From Nothopassalora personata (Eukaryota; Ascomycota; Dothideomycetes; Mycosphaerellales; Mycosphaerellaceae), in NCBI GenBank assembly GCA_033816765.1, contig CM066292.1, positions 5,456,001 through 5,520,000 of the forward strand: 64,000 bases of DNA, read 5' to 3'. The notes under the pieces are model-generated. The model was not told where the DNA came from, ran no database searches, and saw only the letters and a program-made list of their open reading frames with translations. The position numbers were made by a program, and so were the translations under genes. Below are positions 1 to 11,650 of this stretch, in pieces (position 1 is the stretch's first letter; every line of letters starts with the position of its first letter).

Positions 1-3000
1 ACGGGGCACGGATTACCAACCTCGAAGAGCTAATAAAGGCGTCGATCAACATCGATAACTAGCTCTAGGAACGACACTAGGAAAAGGAATACGACTCTAA
101 GGTAGGAGGTATAGTAGGATATACTCCGGATTATAAACCCTTAGGAGGGTACGTTACGAAGGGAGAATCCTTACGATAAAGCTAGCCCTACTATAGACTA
201 CAGCTAATAGAACTAGACGTTACCTAACGAGGACGGAGGATCGACAAGAGTAGGGGCTACGGAAAGCCCTTTAAAGGAAAAGGAAAACTTACATACTATA
301 CCTATAGTAAGGAAGGTCACATAGCGCGGGATTGCCGCGGTAAAGATATAGTGCGCCGCGAGTAGTTTAATATAATGTAACTAAAGGTAGGCAAATCTAG
401 GAGCAGTATTAGACCCCGATAATTTAACTATACCTAGAGAGTAGAGGAGAAGGATAGTAACCGGGTTGCGACGCCTCTCCTAGACCCCTTATAAGGACGA
501 GGAGGATACTATGTTTAACAACATACACTACTACCGAATAACTAACAATTAGAGACTATTAGATTGTTTAGCATAATAGCACGAGGAGTTAACTATAAAG
601 TTAAGAAGGAATCTCGACACGGTTACGGAAGCCTTTACTAGCGATTCTATTACTAGGACTCGTGTTAAACCTACTACGACGCTAAGTTAGGCGTAGGGTA
701 CTAGCTACGACAACTAGTAGGAACCCTAGGAGCTTAATACGGATAAAACAAGCTCTAAGAAGTAGACATAGACGAATCTTGCTTCGATAACGACAATAAA
801 GAAAACTAGGATCTAGAATGGAACGGACGCTAGTTACTAGCACTAGAATAATAAACAAACGAACTAGATACTATTAAAGAAGATTACGTACCGGAGGAGT
901 TAAGCGAGGACTTATCCAAAGAAGAAGAGAGCGACACCAAAGACGAAAACGAAGTATACACATTCACGGTAGATACGTTAAAGAAACTCTATAAGTTGAT
1001 TATCTACCTCTAACGAAGGCACGAAGAATTCCTACTAAAGTTCTTAGGGAAACGATACCTAAACCCTAACGGATTCGATAAGACACTCGACATAATAAGG
1101 GGCATAGTATAGGGCTACCTAACTATAAACAATACTAAGAACTTAGCTAAAGCGGTTATCGAACGACTACCTATAAGAAGCCAAATAACGGATACCGGAT
1201 ACCTAACACCGGTAGGAACTTTCGTCTTAAACGAACTACGAATAGCAGTACAGTATGTACGGGCTCTCTACTTAGAATCGTAGAAGATCTAGGAACGTAA
1301 TAGACTACAAGTGTAGACATAGGGCAACGGGCTATAGGTTCTAGCCGAAGCCTCTAGGCACGAAGCATAGCAAACTACATACTATTCGGGAAAAGGATTA
1401 GCTCCTTAGGAATAAGCGACTAAAGGGAGTTATATACCACTTAGGCTCACGTATCGACATTAAACACAGTTTTCTAGATATAAGCAATCGTTAACGGACA
1501 CAAGACTAGTGTTATAATCGACTTAGGAGTAGCGGGGAATTTTATCTCCGAGTCTTTCGTAAGAAAAAACGGGTTCGCTACCCTAAAGAAGAAATAGGGT
1601 TACGAGTTAATCGCGGTAAACGGATTATCGTTACCTAGCGTAGAATAGGAGACGACACTATTGCTACTAGCTATCTAATAGCACTACAAGAATATTACCT
1701 TAGATGTTACTAATATAGCTAGTTATAACATAGTATTAGGTATACCTTAGTTAAGAAAGCACAATCTAGTAATCGACTAGAGAAGAGGAGTACTTACATT
1801 TAGGGAATGCGACTACGTTATCGACATTTAGCCTACGCATCGATAGCGGACGATAGTAGATAAGGCAAGGAAACAGCTTAACGTATTCGAGCTTTCGCCG
1901 ACTAGAAGGATAGAAGAACTACCTTCGACCGGGATAGACACTAGCGTAAGGCCGCCGGGTTACGAAGTTACTAGAAGTAATAGAAGTAACGTACTATCGA
2001 AGAATACTAACATCTTAGAGTTAAGTATTCCTAAGGAGTATCGCAAGTAGTCGCGACTCTTTAAAGAGGAGAGAGGTAAAACCGCCTTACCTAAGTACCG
2101 CCTATAGGATCACAAGATCAACATTTAGCTAGGGAAAGAGCCTCTATAGGGACCCCTATATTAAATGTCTAAGAAAGAGCTATAGACCCTACGAGAATAG
2201 CTAAAGGAGAAGCTAGCTAAAGGATAGATAAGAAGATCTACCTTAAGTATAGGAACTCTATATATATTCGTTCTAAAAGCAAACGGGAAGTTGCGACTCG
2301 TACAAGACTATAGGAAGTTAAACGAGATTACAATTAAGAACCGATACCCGCTACCTAACATCGAAGAAGTATAAGATAGATTAACCGGATTAGACTAGTC
2401 CACGAAGATTAACCTACGAGATGCCTTCTACGCTATACGGATAGTAGAAGGAGAAGAATAGAAAACCGCTTTTAGAATAAGATACGGACTTTACGAATTC
2501 TTAGTTATGCTAATAGAATTAACTAACGTACCCGTATCCTATTAGGACCTTATTAACGAAACACTTAGAGACCTACTCGACGTATACGTTGTCGCTTATA
2601 TAGACGATATATTAGTCTATACGAAAGGATCCCTTTAGAATTATATAAAGTAAGTCTAGGACGTATTCGAAGGACTTACGCGTTTAGGATTTAAGATAGT
2701 ACCCGAGAAATGCGAATTCTATAAGAAAGAAGTTAAATTCTTAGGCTTTATTATTAGTACTATAGGGATAACGATCGACCCTACGAAGACATAGTCAATT
2801 AGAGAATAGCTAGAACTAAAAATAGTTAAGGACGTACAATCATTCCTTAGACTAGCGAACTATAACCGGAAATTTATTAAGGATTACGTAAAGATAGTAG
2901 TACTAATAACGATACTTACGAGAAAAGACGTTACCTAGAAACAGGGAAAGGAATAGATTAAAGCGTTTAAGAAACTTAAGGAACAATGCGCTTTAGCCCC

Positions 3001-4893
3001 TACGCTTCGACTATTCGATAGTAGTAAGGAAGTCTATATCGAGACCGATGCGTCTAATATAGTAATAGGCGCGTGTCTAATATAGATACACGATAGGTAG
3101 AGACACCTAGTAGCCTATTATTCCCGGAAAATAACTATAGCGGAATAGAACTACGACATCTATAATAAAGAGCTTCTAGCTATTGTTACTACTATATAAC
3201 ATTAAAGAGTATATATCGAGGGCCTACTAAAGTTAACGATTCTTTCTAACTATAAGAATCTTACGTACTTTACGACGACGAAAGAACTTACCCGAAGGCA
3301 AGCCCGCTAGTCGGAGCTACTAGGACAGTATAAGTTCGAAATTAAATATACTCTAGGAAGAGAGAACGGCCGCGCCGACGCGCTAAGCCGAAGAAGCGAC
3401 TATATAGAAGGAAAAGAACTAGTATAACACAAGGTACTAAAGACGAACCCCGACGGAAGTCTTAGCGTTAATATAAGAGAATTTAACAATATCGTACGGA
3501 TATTAGGCGATAAGGATAAACAATTCCCTATATCGCAAGGAATACTAGGTACTAAAGGATCGAGAAGAAGAATATATACAACAACATTACGACGGACTAA
3601 CTTATAGACACCCTAGAACTTTAAAGACAATAGACCTAACATAACGTAGTTTTTTATTCCTATAGATAAGACTTAAGGTATTACGCTACATTAAACAATG
3701 CGTATACTACTAACGAAATAAGGCTACGAGATATGTAAAATACGGTTACCTATAGTTTAGGACACTACCGACGAGACTATAGGACGAAGTTATAATAGAC
3801 TTTATTACGAAACTCCTACCGTTAAGAGACTAAGTTACAAAACAACTATACGACATAATACTAGTTATAGTTAATAGGCTTATAAAATACGTACACTTTA
3901 TTCCTACATTAGAAACATATAATATAGAGTAACTCGGATACCTCGTACTAGATAGACTTATCCGGTACTACGGATTCCCTTAAGCGTTTATAACGGATAG
4001 AGACAAGCTATTTATATTAAACTACTAGAAGACGCTTATAGGAACGATCGGAATTAAACATAAGCTATTAATAGCATATTATCTAGAGACAGACGGACAA
4101 ACTGAAAGGATGAACTAAACGCTAGAACAATACCTACGACACTACATTAACTATATATAAGACAACTAGGTTTTATTACTACTAATAGCGTAGATTGCAC
4201 TAAACAACTATAAATCGGAGACAACTTTAACGACACTATTCTATACGAACTTTAGTAAAGATCCTAACCTATTTAGAACACCTAGATCTTACCTATAAGC
4301 CGAAAGAGCAATCGTAACGACGAATACTCTTAAGGAAGTGCATAAAGAAACACGTAAGACGATCGAAGATATATAATATAAACTGTCTTAGTAACGGCAA
4401 GGCACGAGAAAAATAGCACCTTAGCTAAAGGAGGGGGATAAGGTCTATCTCCTTATAAAAAACTTAAGAATAAGAAGATAGACTAAGAAACTAGATTACG
4501 TTAAGGTCGGACTATTTTTTATCGACAAAGTTATAGGACTAGTTAACTACCGTCTACGGCTACTACCTAACGTAAAAATTCACCTAGTCTTCTATATCTC
4601 TAAGTTAGAACCCGTAGACGCCGAAATACCCTACTAGGAAAGCTTCTATTTCGAGCTAGAAGTAGAAAACGAATTCGAAGTCAAAAAAATCCTAGATAAG
4701 AAAGGTTAGCGATACCTTGTTAAATAGAAAGAATACGACGAATTAGAAAATACCTAGGAACTAGAAAGAAACCTTAAGAACTGCCGGCTACTTCTAATAG
4801 AGTATTTCTAGTACCGGAAGAACCTCGAAGAGAAGGAGGACTATATAACTAGAAATCGGAGGAGACATTATAACCTTAGTCGACTAAAAGATT

Positions 4894-5334
4894 CTAAGTG
4901 TTAGGAGCTAGGTAGAAGTCCGCTAACTCCTCCTACTCTAGCTCTAATAGGTTCGCCGACTCTACGGCAATAGCCTCGTTAGCTCTCTAATCTACGAGCT
5001 CTATCTACCTATATAACCGTTCTTTCTTTATATACGTAGTATTTAAGGCCTCGCGAGTACGCTCTTAAGCCTCGCGGGCTTCCTTTATCTACCGCTACAA
5101 TTTCTTCTTTTTACTAATAAGGCGATCGAACTCGGAACGCGACACCTTTATATTATAACGGATGTTTCGATAAATATACTTATTATACCGCCCCGATAAC
5201 ACGTGTACCTTATATACCCGCGAATACGCTCGATAGTTAGAATAGGACCGTACTATTATTTCTCCGAAGTTATTGATAGTTTCCGCTAACTTAAGACGAC
5301 GAGAGGTACTGGAGGAAGAAGGAGCCTTTAGTAT
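4894..5334 (-). pseudogene. Antisense Cys-motif/coiled-coil gene of chromovirus A (RIPped)
   Basis: Between the pol end and the 3' LTR, on the strand opposite to gag-pol, a 147-codon frame reads through RIP-type stops. The presumed start is ATA at 5,332-5,334, which would be ATG before RIP. The N-terminal half has the spaced pattern S-Y-S-N-Y ... GRYNKYIYRNIRYN, where the Tyr codons (TAT/TAC) are what RIP makes of Cys (TGT/TGC). The C-terminal half is Lys/Glu/Arg-rich and likely coiled coil. Chromoviruses B and D have the same layout and motif in the same place. No function is known to me. It resembles Cys-rich coiled-coil proteins often predicted next to fungal retroelements (from memory, not checked). 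Confidence 0.6.
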
Positions 5335-5427
5335 ATTAAGGAAGACATAAATAAGAACACTAAACGAAGGACAAGGCGGTAGGACTATAACCTAAGCTCG
5401 TAGCGAGCTAAGCTAAGAGGGGGATAG

Positions 5428-5890
5428 TGTTACGGGTTAGATTGACCTAATGCTTAGCGACTAATTAGAGCCTCTATAGTTAAGTAGGCGTAACTATAGC
5501 CGGAAAGGCATAGCTACTATAGAGTAATCTATTGCTCTATATAATCTCTAAAGTAGATTAATAGATTAGAACAGAGCACGACACTAATTAATCTATTGCT
5601 CTATATAATCTATAAAATAGATTAATAGATTAGAGTAGATTAATAATAATTTTCTTTATATTTAGGAACGCTAAGAAACCCTTATAGCTTCGAGGCGTTT
5701 AACTTACTATTTAATATTACTAGTTAGAATACACTATAACCTAATCTCTACCTTACTACTTCTTAGTCTTTATAAGATAAGATAGCTACTACTTTATTAC
5801 TCTCCCTCGACTTCCTATCGGCCCGAGAATAAACCCGATTAAGCTTATCTTCTTAACTTGTAATATTATTAGGTTATACTAAACCTAACA
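5428..5890 (+). repeat. 3' LTR of chromovirus A (463 bp)
   Basis: The LTR starts TGTTACGG just after the polypurine tract and ends CCTAACA. The second half (from about 5,650, a block including TTTAGGAACG) is nearly identical to the LTRs of elements B and D and is probably R-U5. The first half (U3) is unrelated to theirs and contains a 64-bp direct duplication, with units starting at 5,525 and 5,589. Confidence 0.85.
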
Positions 5891-7090
5891 GTATCCCCTA
5901 TACGCTTATTCTTATAGGTAGAGAACTGCCTCTTAGCCTAGGAGGAGGTTAGCCGATTTATATAGGGAGCGATAGTACGCCGTATACGGCGAGCGTAGGG
6001 AGCGCTAGCGAGGCGTAGCACTTACCTCTAGGATCTACTCGCCTAGCTAGGCGTAGAGCTCGTACTACTAGTCTAGAGCATCCTACTCTTATTTAGTAAT
6101 AGGGTTACTAAGCCCCTAGGCGAGCTTATCGCGCTAGGCGCGAGCGGCGCGTAAGCGAGCTACTAGCTACGCGATAGCGACGCTAGTATTACTAATGTAG
6201 GGGTACCTAATGTCTCTATAGCGCCTACACTTCTTAAGTAACTCGCCGGTAGTAATACTATTACACGTATCCTACTCGTCTACTATACTATTAGTAAGCG
6301 TATCGTAAGCGAAGAGCGTAGTAAATACTTACTAGCTATAAAGTACGGGAGGTACCGTATATACATCTTAATGTCTATGCCTAGGCGCCTAGCTAGTAAG
6401 GACTTAGGAGTCTACGGCCCTAGTACGCTAAACTTACGCTTCGCTAGCGTGTCTAGTACGCTAAGCGCGCTAGACATCTATACTAGTAGTACTAGTAATA
6501 GTGTTAGTAGTGCTAATAGGCCCCCTATAAGGGCCTCCTAGCGGAGCTAGTCTTAGATAGCTTCCTCTAAAGCTATAGTAGTACTAGCGGGTCGCTAGAT
6601 AGTCGCTAGCGAGGAGCTAGTAGATTGCTAGTAGTACGGGTATAGTACGCTACGAGAACGTAGTAAAAGGGAAAAGAAGGAAAAGAAGGGAGAGGGTACG
6701 CTTCTTAAACCCTCGAGTTAGTTAACCCGGTAACTATAACTTTATACTAACCTATACTACGATAACGATACGTACGAGACCCGTAGGCGGGTCGCATAGT
6801 AACGGAATCTACGAGAAGTAGATAGATTACTTATATAGAAGCCTCCTAAAGCCGCGAGCTAAGGGCAGCTCGTCCTAGAAGGGGAGGCAGTTATAAGGGT
6901 AGCCTATAGCTAAGCCTTATATATAATGCGGCTATACCCGGCTTAGTATACCGTACGTGACGCGTATACGTACACTAGGAGACGCGTATAGCGTTAATAG
7001 AAGAAAGTAAGCTTTAGTTTATCTACGATTAGAAGATCGTAGGCGTGCTATATATTACGACATCCCCTTATAGCCTTACGGCCCTTATAG
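5891..7090 (-). repeat. R1 repeat, copy 1 (about 1.2 kb, RIPped)
   Basis: This stretch is the reverse complement of 34,831-36,030 over its full length and resembles 42,111-43,330 in part. Its outer 200 bp (6,891-7,090) is the same sequence as the terminal inverted repeats of the element at 41,907-43,330. A TATATAAA-like box lies near 5,952-5,967 on the minus strand. It stops abruptly at the end of chromovirus A's LTR, so A probably inserted into or beside it. Its class is uncertain: a long-TIR DNA transposon is my preferred reading, and an LTR of the adjacent gypsy element is the alternative. Confidence 0.5.
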
Positions 7091-10000
7091 TACCCGTCCT
7101 AGTAATACCGATCGGAAATAAGGTTATATACGACCTTAGCGCTACGATAACCGTGTCTCTTATAGCATTCTATAACGATCTCCTTCTAAGCCTTATTATC
7201 GTTGATTACAAGTTATAACGGTACTCCTCGGCGCTTCTAGAAGAATAGCAATTAATCCCGGATAAAGAAATTAACGCTCTTCTTTACTAGCCGCCGGTAC
7301 TTAGTACGGGTAACACTATCGGGCCGGGTCCTAGTTTCTATAACCTAAGTAAGTTACTAAGAGTTTTTAGAATATTAGTCCCCGAGATGTCGTGTTTTCT
7401 AGATTTTAACTAGATAGGTGTCGACCGGCTCCGGGTACCCGAATAGCTTATTATTAATTATCCGGTCGACTTCGTCTTCGTTAGCTTCTATAGGTTCCTA
7501 AGGTATAGAGGGCCTACGAGACAGGGCATCTAGGCTAGTGTACCTAGTCCCCGTAACGTGCTTTACTTCGAACGTAAATAGCCTAATCTATACGACCTAC
7601 CGGGCTATTGCCGAGTTAGGTAGGTCTAAAGCCGGCCGGTTAAGCTACTATATAAGTGTCTTAGCATTGACCTTAAGGACAAAATTAACGCTAGTGATAT
7701 ATCTCTAGATCTTCTTAAGCCCCTTAAGGACCCTAAGGTATTCCCGCTTACTAGCATTATATCTAGATTCTAACGCGTTCTAGATTCTACTCTTATACCG
7801 TACCGGGTAACGCCGTCGGGTACTGTCTATTAATTCTTAAGAAACGATACATCCCTATCTAGTACCGCTAGCATTAACTAAGATAAAGATAGACCTAGCA
7901 CTAGGTAAGTAGTAGAGGGTAACTAAGGCTAGAGTCTACATAAGATATCTAGTAACCTCTTCTTTTAAGAACTGCTTATTTTCTATCTAGGTAAACTCGA
8001 CGTCCTTCTTTAGTAGCTTATACATTAGTCGAGCGATAATAACGAACTAGGGGATCTATATCCGGAAGTATATACACAGCCCTATATAGGTACGGACCTC
8101 CTTAATATAGGTAGGCGTAGGCTAATCTAGGATCTTAGCTATAACCTTTAGGTTAGGATAGCGACTATCCGGGCTAGTAACGTACCTAACGATCTTAAGC
8201 TTTTCGTATAACTATTAGGATTTGCCTCTAGTAACTACCGTACTAGCTCTTTCTAAGTTAGTAAGAACTAGATCTAGGGAAACAATGTACTTAACGACCT
8301 ATTTTCTTAACCTAGGCTCTACTTCTATATTCCTATAGTCCTTAGTTAGTCCCTTAATACCAATGTTATCGAGAAACGGCTTCGCTCGATACGAGATATA
8401 ATTGAGTAGAATCTTTGTTACCGCACGCACGAACTAAGTAACTAAATTAGTAGGTCCTTAAGGTAGAGTCGTATTACGTACTAGGCTAAGAGGGGTTATA
8501 AAGGCTATTAAGTTCCGGCAGGACTTATCTAAAGTGATCTAATTATAACCTAAAAACAGGTCTATAAGTAAAGCGACTCGGTACCCGGTAAAATCCTCTA
8601 AGAAGCTATCTGTGTCCGGTGGAATGTTAGCATCGCGTATAGTAACCTTATTTAGGAGCATAGCTAAATTAATTAACCGATATAGTACATCGCTTCTAGA
8701 GGCATTAACTTTCTTTACAACTAGGAACTAGCTATTAGAATATGCCCCCTATAAGTATTCTAGGATGTTGTTCTTAATCCGGGCCCTAATTATACGTTTA
8801 ATAACTGCCCTAAGACTTAGGTGCAACCGGATAGGGCGTGCCTACTATAGCTTATAAGGGACCGTATTAATCTTCTAAGGTAGTATAACGTCGTGCCTAA
8901 TTTACCTTATATAACTAAAATCCTAAGTAAGGACTGCCTCCCGGTTATAGAGCATCTTATCGAATAAGGCCCTTTCTATTAGCAATAGCTTAATGCTAAC
9001 CTTAATTAAGGTAAGCCGTTCTAGAGTAATCCGGCTTCCTCGCTCTATACTTAAGAATTTCTTAGTTAAGTACTTCCTGTTAAACGGACCTTGTCCTTTA
9101 GGCATCTTAGACTCTAGGTATAGTGCCCTACGCTTCTATTCTATATCTCCCTTAACTCGTAATTCTAGGCGCTCGTAAACGCTCGCGTCTACTAGCTTCT
9201 TCTTGTCCGCCTTACGCTTATATATCGTAAAGACCTACGGCATCCTAATGTTAGCTATATGTTAGCCCGCTTATTACTTCCGTACCTAAGCATTTAATAT
9301 AGATTACCTTAAGATCTCGGAGGGCTAATCCCCTTAAACTAAATAAACGTTAGTAATAGAATCTCCCTTAAACGCGCCTATTCTAATTTCTACAACTCGT
9401 TCCTTTGTTCTAGTACTCCTAAGCAATCCTAATAAGTAAGCTAAATAGTTACTAGGCGTTAGAGCCTTGCCGGGTTCCTATAGATACGTCGTATCGTAGT
9501 CGTATCCGTTTTCCTTACTATAGATATTTACCGGTCCCGGGACCGGTAAATTAAAGTCCGAGGTTTCTCCGAGATAGTGCGAGAACCTTACTAATTTTGT
9601 TAAATCCGGCTTTAGTAAGTCACCGGTAGGTTAAGCGCCGTAAATTAACCTACCCTTCTATTTCCCGACGCTTTTAATAGTTCTTAAAGGGTCTTATACC
9701 TATCCGAACTAATTAGGGCAGTAAACATAATACTTTCACCTTTACGGCTAGTAATAGTCCCCTCCTACGAACTATTATCGTAGTTACGGGTAGTAAGCCG
9801 TACCTTGCGGGCCTACGGACGTCCTAGGATTGTTAGTAAGTTTAGATCCGAGGAGATAAACATATCTACCTAGTAGTAAACCCTAAATACCTAAATATCT
9901 AAATTGCCTATAACACCTTTAAACTAGGCCCGCCCTCTAGCACCTCGAAAGGTAAGCTAAGTACTCGACATTACTAGTAACCTAAACCTATAAGCGTTCC

Positions 10001-10516
10001 TCTAGCTAATAATATTTACCTCGGAACCCTTATTAATTAGGCACCTAATCTAGTTCTTATTTATCCTAAACTCCGCTACTACCTAAGGACTAGGGACTAT
10101 AGTAAAGTTGTTAAGGACACTAGAGAGCCCGATTTTCTTAACGTTCTTATATAGCTTAGTAGTAGGGACCGTACCCCTAGAGTAAAGTATAGTTAAATAT
10201 ACTCCGATATACTAGGCCTAACTATCTTTGCGGAAGACCTCCTTATTATACTTAGGCTTATCTTTATAGGTAACTACTTATCTAGTACGAACCTTAGGGT
10301 CCTTTCCTATAAGGCGTCGTACTATAGCGAGCTTCTCTTAAAGAGCGGGGGTGTTAGTAACGCGACCGAAGAGGGTAGCCTCGAACTAGCAACTATATCG
10401 AAACTAATCCTAGGTATTTACATTAGGAAACGTCGTCTAGAGGATCTAATTAATCTAGTAGATAATACCTTCTTTCTTTATAACTAGGCTATTACTAGCT
10501 AAACTATATTGTCGGA
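7091..10516 (-). mobile_element. Element C: RIPped gypsy-type pol, interrupted by element B
   Basis: Read on the minus strand through RIP stops, this carries gypsy pol remnants. An integrase zinc-finger-like stretch (RYY-stop-DGYYKGRKAIRGC) lies at about 7,070-7,130. An RNase H end lies near 7,510-7,600 (residues like LRSK...GTLA...LVGPL where FEVKHV-GT-DALSRRP is expected). An RT catalytic segment reads AKPFLDNIGIKG near 8,349-8,385, matching the FLDD-type RT of some fungal gypsy lineages, with Asp changed to Asn by RIP. A perfect 26-bp palindrome sits at 9,526-9,551. The right end is cut by chromovirus B with a CGTAG target duplication, and related sequence continues at 17,802. Confidence 0.7.
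9526..9551. repeat. Perfect 26-bp palindrome centred on CCCGGG
   Basis: The two 13-bp halves (ATTTACCGGTCCC and its complement) are exact. The same core with two changes recurs at 20,191-20,214 in another RIPped element, so this is a shared sequence rather than a chance hairpin. It contains no CpA or TpG, so RIP could not erode it. Confidence 0.75.
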
Positions 10517-10521
10517 CGTAG

Positions 10522-10925
10522 TGTTAGGTTTAGTATAACCTAATAATATTACAAGTTAAGAAGACAAGCTTAATCGAGTTTGTTCTCGGGCCGATAGGAA
10601 GTCGAGGGAGAGTAATAAAGTAGTAGCTGTCTTGTCTTATAAAGACTAAGCAGTAGTAAGGTAGAGGTTAGGTTATAGTGTATTCCAAATAGTAATATTA
10701 AACAGTAAGTTAAACGCCTCGAAACTATAAGGGGTTCTTAGCGTTCCTAAATATAAAGGAGATTCGTCGATCTCGGTAATTAGTCTAATTATTCTAAGTA
10801 TAAGCAGTCTAATTAGTCTAAGCATAAGCAGTCTAATCGCTCTAAGTCTAAGCGCTTAGGTAGGATAAGTTACGTGTTTATCTTATCGTTATAATTCTAG
10901 GGTCTATAGGAATCATTCCGTAATA
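10522..10925 (-). repeat. 3' LTR of chromovirus B (404 bp)
   Basis: On the plus strand it starts TGTTAGG and ends CCGTAATA, a RIPped form of CCGTAACA. A 24-bp unit (TCTAATTAKTCTAAGYATAAGCAG) is repeated about three times at 10,784-10,855, within U3. The mate is at 17,393-17,796. Confidence 0.92.
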
Positions 10926-10998
10926 CTATCCCCTTCTTAGCCTAGCTTCGTCCCGAAGCTTCTTAAGCCGTTATTATTTCTTATAGTAATGGTTAACT

Positions 10999-11481
10999 AT
11001 GTCTTCTTCTTCCTATAAACGCCGCTAACGACTTGCTTAGGATACTAAAGTTTCTAGTATTAAAATAGCTCTATACACGAATTGTTAGAAGTCTCGATCC
11101 TCGGGCGTAGTAGTAAAGTGTATCGTAGGTTCTCGGTCTAGAAAGTGTTCGGCCTATATTCGAAAAGGCTATAAGGATTGCGATGTGCGTATTTCTCGTC
11201 CGGAGTAGGAACGTCTTTGCGATTCGCGCGATAATCTTAAGCTAGAGCTTAAGAGGATTAAAGAGGAGGAGGTACGGCTAAAAATGCGTAAGATCCGTCT
11301 TCGGAAACAGCTACGATTAGCTAAGCGTCGTACCGATAATGCCGTCGCTAAGGAGTTAGAGGAGCTCGAGGAGGAAGAGGCGCGCGAGGAGCTAGCGTCT
11401 CTTAAGCGGGCGTCGGGGGTAGAGGTGTCGCCTTCGCTAGTTTCTTTCTCGGATATCCTAGAGATGCCCGTAAATAACTAG
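10999..11481 (+). pseudogene. Antisense Cys-motif/coiled-coil gene of chromovirus B
   Basis: This gene runs opposite to gag-pol, between the pol end and the LTR. From ATG at 10,999 one frame spans 160 codons to a TAG at 11,479-11,481, interrupted by four stops, all explicable as CAG/CAA/TGG changed by RIP. The last 65 codons (from 11,284) are fully open. The N-terminal part shows YTNC, then KCIVG, KCSAY and KDCDV, that is C-x2-C, C-x2-C and C with one or two Cys turned to Tyr. Residues from about 75 on are a charged Lys/Arg/Glu-rich coiled coil (KRIKEEEVR, KELEELEEEEAREE). Of the three antisense genes it is the least damaged. Function is unknown; a DNA- or RNA-binding accessory protein would be a guess. 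Confidence 0.68.
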
Positions 11482-11577
11482 GCGGCGCTTTCTAGAGCTG
11501 AGCCTTAGGGCGAGTCCCTAGGGGTAGAGACTTATTAGGGTATTTATTTGTAAGTTGTGTCCCTATTCTTATTAATC

Positions 11578-11650
11578 GGCTAGGTAGCTTAGTAGTAGAG
11601 CGTAAGCTATCTACACTCTTAAGGTCGTAGGTTCGATTCCTACCCTAGTC
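11578..11650 (+). tRNA. tRNA-like sequence inside chromovirus B (probable pseudo-tRNA)
   Basis: The 73-nt stretch folds as a tRNA. A 7-bp acceptor stem pairs GGCTAGG with CCTAGTC (one G-U). The D arm is GCTT/GAGC. The T arm is GTAGG-TTCGATT-CCTAC. Its B box GGTTCGATTCC is a perfect Pol III consensus, and TAGCTTAGTAGTAG resembles an A box. The anticodon arm is 19 nt instead of 17 and pairs only TAAG/CTTA cleanly, so the anticodon is undefined and the molecule is unlikely to be a working tRNA. Overall it most resembles a lysine tRNA (GAGCG...CTCTTAA...AAGGTCG). Elements A and D lack it at the corresponding place. Confidence 0.5.

Larger units (their letters stand above)
1..5890 (+). mobile_element. 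Chromovirus A: RIPped Ty3/gypsy element, 5' part outside window
   Basis: This is the gag-pol body and 3' LTR of a Ty3/gypsy retrotransposon, colinear with element D further right. Reading through stops, I see a gag CCHC knuckle near 285-335 in which the first cysteines now read Tyr, a protease DSG-type motif near 1,520-1,545 (now DLGVAGNF), reverse transcriptase with an intact YIDDILVY at 2,597-2,620, RNase H around 3,000-3,400, integrase around 3,600-4,500, and a chromodomain-like end near 4,700-4,810 (WKEYDELENT followed by a mutated Trp). Stops are almost all TAG/TAA at positions where Gln or Trp is expected, which fits CpA-to-TpA RIP. A polypurine tract (AAGAGGGGGA) precedes the 3' LTR. 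The element is dead. The 5' LTR and any target duplication lie left of the window. Confidence 0.88.

Noticed and set aside
8923..9178. Overlapping 60- and 61-codon open frames on both strands
   Set aside because: They lie inside RIPped element C pol, overlap each other and have no motifs.
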